This document shows positions 4,729-5,939 of a DNA stretch of 5,939 nt, piece after piece (within the stretch, counting starts at the first letter, position 1; each line of letters opens with the position of its first letter). Both the position numbers and the translations under genes were made by a program. Under the pieces are notes generated by a model. That model was not told the origin of the DNA. It saw only the letters and a list, made by a program, of their open reading frames with translations, and did not search any database. Source of the DNA: VBCK01 sp035939615 (lineage in GTDB: Bacteria; Pseudomonadota; Gammaproteobacteria; Burkholderiales; Burkholderiaceae_F); contig DASZFP010000068.1 of the NCBI GenBank assembly GCA_035939615.1, positions 1 to 5,939 of the forward strand. Reading direction: 5' to 3'.

Positions 4729-5565
4729 ATGGCGATGGTCCGCCAGCCGCTGATGTTCGCCCGCCTGCCGGCCGGGGCGCGGCGCGCGTTGTTCGCGCTG
4801 GCCCTCGCCGGCGCCTGCTTCGCCTTCGCCTTTCCCGTGCTGTGGCTGATCCTGACGTCGCTGCGGCCCGAATCGGGCGTCTACTACGTCCATCGCGGCA
4901 CCGAGTTCACACTCGGGAACTTCGCCGAGGTGCTGCTCGACGACCGGTTGGTCCAGGCCTTCGTCAATTCGGCGCTGATTTCCACGCTGGCGACCTTCTT
5001 CTCGCTGCTGGTGACGGTCTCGAGCGGCTACATGCTGTCGCGCTTTCGCGGGCCGGCCTCGCGCACCTGGTTCGGCACCATCTACGTGTTCCGTTGCGTG
5101 CCCTACATCTCGTGGGTGCTGCCGCTCTATTTCGTGGCCCAGAGCTGGGGCATCTACGACACCTATGTCGGGCTCCTACTGCCGCACATCGCGGTGCATA
5201 TCTGCTTCTTCTCCTGGCTGATGAAGGGCTTCTTCGACGGCATCGACCCGTCGATGGAACATGCCGCCCTGATCGACGGCTGCACCCGTTGGGGCGCGTT
5301 CGTGCGGGTCGCCCTGCCGTCGGCCATCCCGGCGATCTCGGCGTTGGCAGTGCTATGCTGGCTGTTCACCTGGAACGAGTTCCTGTTCGCCTTGATCCTG
5401 ACGGGCAACCGCGTCCCCGTGATCACCGTGGTGATGGCGCAGTTCGTCACCGAAATGGGCTTGCGCTGGAACCTGATGGCCGCGACCGCGGTCCTGGCGC
5501 TGGTGCCGGCCTTCCTGCTGGCGCTGTTCGGCCAGAAGTACGTGATCCGCGGCTTGCGGATCTAA
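4729..5565 (+). CDS. Carbohydrate-type ABC transporter permease (MalG/UgpE-like)
   Basis: This 278-residue protein is the second channel subunit, partner of the permease just upstream. Six hydrophobic segments lie at about 19-43, 79-104, 114-137, 146-166, 200-222 and 247-267. The EAA loop is EHAALIDGCTRWGAFVRVAL (177-196), followed by PSAIP. MalG-type hallmarks include ILTSLRPESG (41-50), the FTLGNFAEVL segment before helix 2, FTWNEFLFALILT (213-225) and the C-terminal FGQKYVIRGL. The start is ATG 4729, four nucleotides after the upstream stop, with AAGG (4716-4719) as a modest ribosome site; ATG 4735 is also possible. The frame stays open upstream to 4654, but that part is the shadow of the first permease. 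The tight spacing implies translational coupling and balanced amounts of the two subunits. A 30-nt gap separates it from the binding-protein gene. Confidence 0.93.
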   Translation: MAMVRQPLMFARLPAGARRALFALALAGACFAFAFPVLWLILTSLRPESGVYYVHRGTEFTLGNFAEVLLDDRLVQAFVNSALISTLATFFSLLVTVSSGYMLSRFRGPASRTWFGTIYVFRCVPYISWVLPLYFVAQSWGIYDTYVGLLLPHIAVHICFFSWLMKGFFDGIDPSMEHAALIDGCTRWGAFVRVALPSAIPAISALAVLCWLFTWNEFLFALILTGNRVPVITVVMAQFVTEMGLRWNLMAATAVLALVPAFLLALFGQKYVIRGLRI

Positions 5566-5582
5566 GAAGACGACAATCACAG

Positions 5583-5588
5583 AGGAGG
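5583..5588 (+). promoter_or_regulatory. Near-consensus Shine-Dalgarno of the binding-protein gene
   Basis: AGGAGG lies 7 nt before ATG 5596. It is the strongest ribosome site in the transporter operon, fitting the need for more binding protein than membrane subunits. It fixes the start at 5596 over a later in-frame ATG at 5629. Confidence 0.85.
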
Positions 5589-5595
5589 ACACGAT

Positions 5596-5939
5596 ATGGA
5601 CAAGACGAGACGAAGGGCATTAACCACCATGGTGGCCGCGGCCGGCCTGCTCGCCGCCGGCGGCGCCAGCGCACAGGCGGTCAAGGAACTGCGCATCGGC
5701 TACCAGCCGAGCCCCATTCAAGACGCGTCGATCGCCATGTTCGAGACCTGGGGCGCCAAGAACGGCATCAAGATCGTCAAGGTGCCGAATTCCTACGGCG
5801 TTTACGTCGAGAAGATGACGGCGTCGCTCACCTCGAATTCCGACCAGTATGACGTGATCTGGCACAACGACGACTGGGGCCAGCTGTGGGCCCACCTGCT
5901 CGAGCCGACCGACGACATCCCGGGACTGCAGTTCGCCGA
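5596..5939 (+). CDS. Extracellular solute-binding protein, family 1 (3'-partial)
   Basis: The first 114 residues are present; the gene runs off the right edge. The N terminus is an export signal: MDKTRRRALTT, a hydrophobic core (MVAAAGLLAAGG, 12-23) and an ASA-Q signal-peptidase site after about residue 26. TRRRAL partly matches the twin-arginine pattern, so Tat export is possible. The mature part starts KELRIGYQPS (30-39), then KNGIKIVKVPNSYGVYVEKM (55-74) and QYDVIWHNDDWGQLWAHLLE (84-103), the usual first lobe of family 1 periplasmic binding proteins that feed CUT1 importers. With the two permeases it forms an uptake system; the MalK-type ATPase must lie beyond the window or elsewhere. Placing the binding protein after the permeases is less common than placing it first. 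The ligand cannot be assigned from this fragment. Confidence 0.88.
   Translation, partial: MDKTRRRALTTMVAAAGLLAAGGASAQAVKELRIGYQPSPIQDASIAMFETWGAKNGIKIVKVPNSYGVYVEKMTASLTSNSDQYDVIWHNDDWGQLWAHLLEPTDDIPGLQFA

Noticed and set aside
4842..5852. A 336-codon plus-strand frame through the second permease and binding-protein genes
   Set aside because: It is rich in Arg, His and Pro with no recognisable fold, while the overlapping frames encode a clear permease and a clear binding protein.

Overview
The window is high-GC bacterial chromosome, densely coding on both strands. Protein types and codon use point to an alphaproteobacterium (Rhizobiales/Rhodospirillales-like): an Ada protein, a DUF1127 small protein, a GcvA-type LysR regulator, a PCuAC-domain protein, a short KamA-family radical SAM enzyme and a CUT1-type sugar ABC transporter. 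The lineage is inferred from gene content; no phylogenetic marker is present. I see no mobile element, CRISPR array, rRNA or tRNA.

Layout, left to right. (1) 1-647, minus: ada, cut by the left edge. It has the methyl-phosphotriester (metal-binding Cys4) domain, the AraC-type HTH, and the first residues of a probable methyltransferase domain. Its start codon lies in a striking 37-nt near-perfect palindrome (638-674). (2) 726-965, minus: a DUF1127 protein. (3) 966-1108: a divergent control region. (4) 1109-2032, plus: a GcvA-type LysR regulator, preceded by a possible 6-codon leader ORF whose stop overlaps the regulator's start. (5) 2033-2261: non-coding, with three short GTCATnCCG repeats. (6) 2262-2723, plus: a PCuAC-domain protein with a probable TTG start, no signal peptide and an altered copper motif. 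(7) 2711-3739, minus: a KamA/EpmB-like lysine 2,3-aminomutase-family enzyme that overlaps the previous gene tail-to-tail by 13 nt. (8) 3740-3830: a divergent promoter region with a small palindrome. (9) 3831-5939, plus: an ABC importer operon of permease, permease and substrate-binding protein (cut by the right edge). Its ATPase is not in view.

The genes form separate units: DNA-alkylation repair, a small putative RNA-binding regulator, a LysR regulator, a metal-chaperone-like protein, an amino acid or EF-P modification enzyme, and a carbohydrate-type importer. Only the ABC genes form a clear operon. Nothing here is convincingly a new multi-gene system. The observations most worth following are the palindrome at the ada start with a promoter layout suggesting a leaderless, self-controlled transcript, the unusual PCuAC protein, and the coupled leader ORF before the LysR gene.
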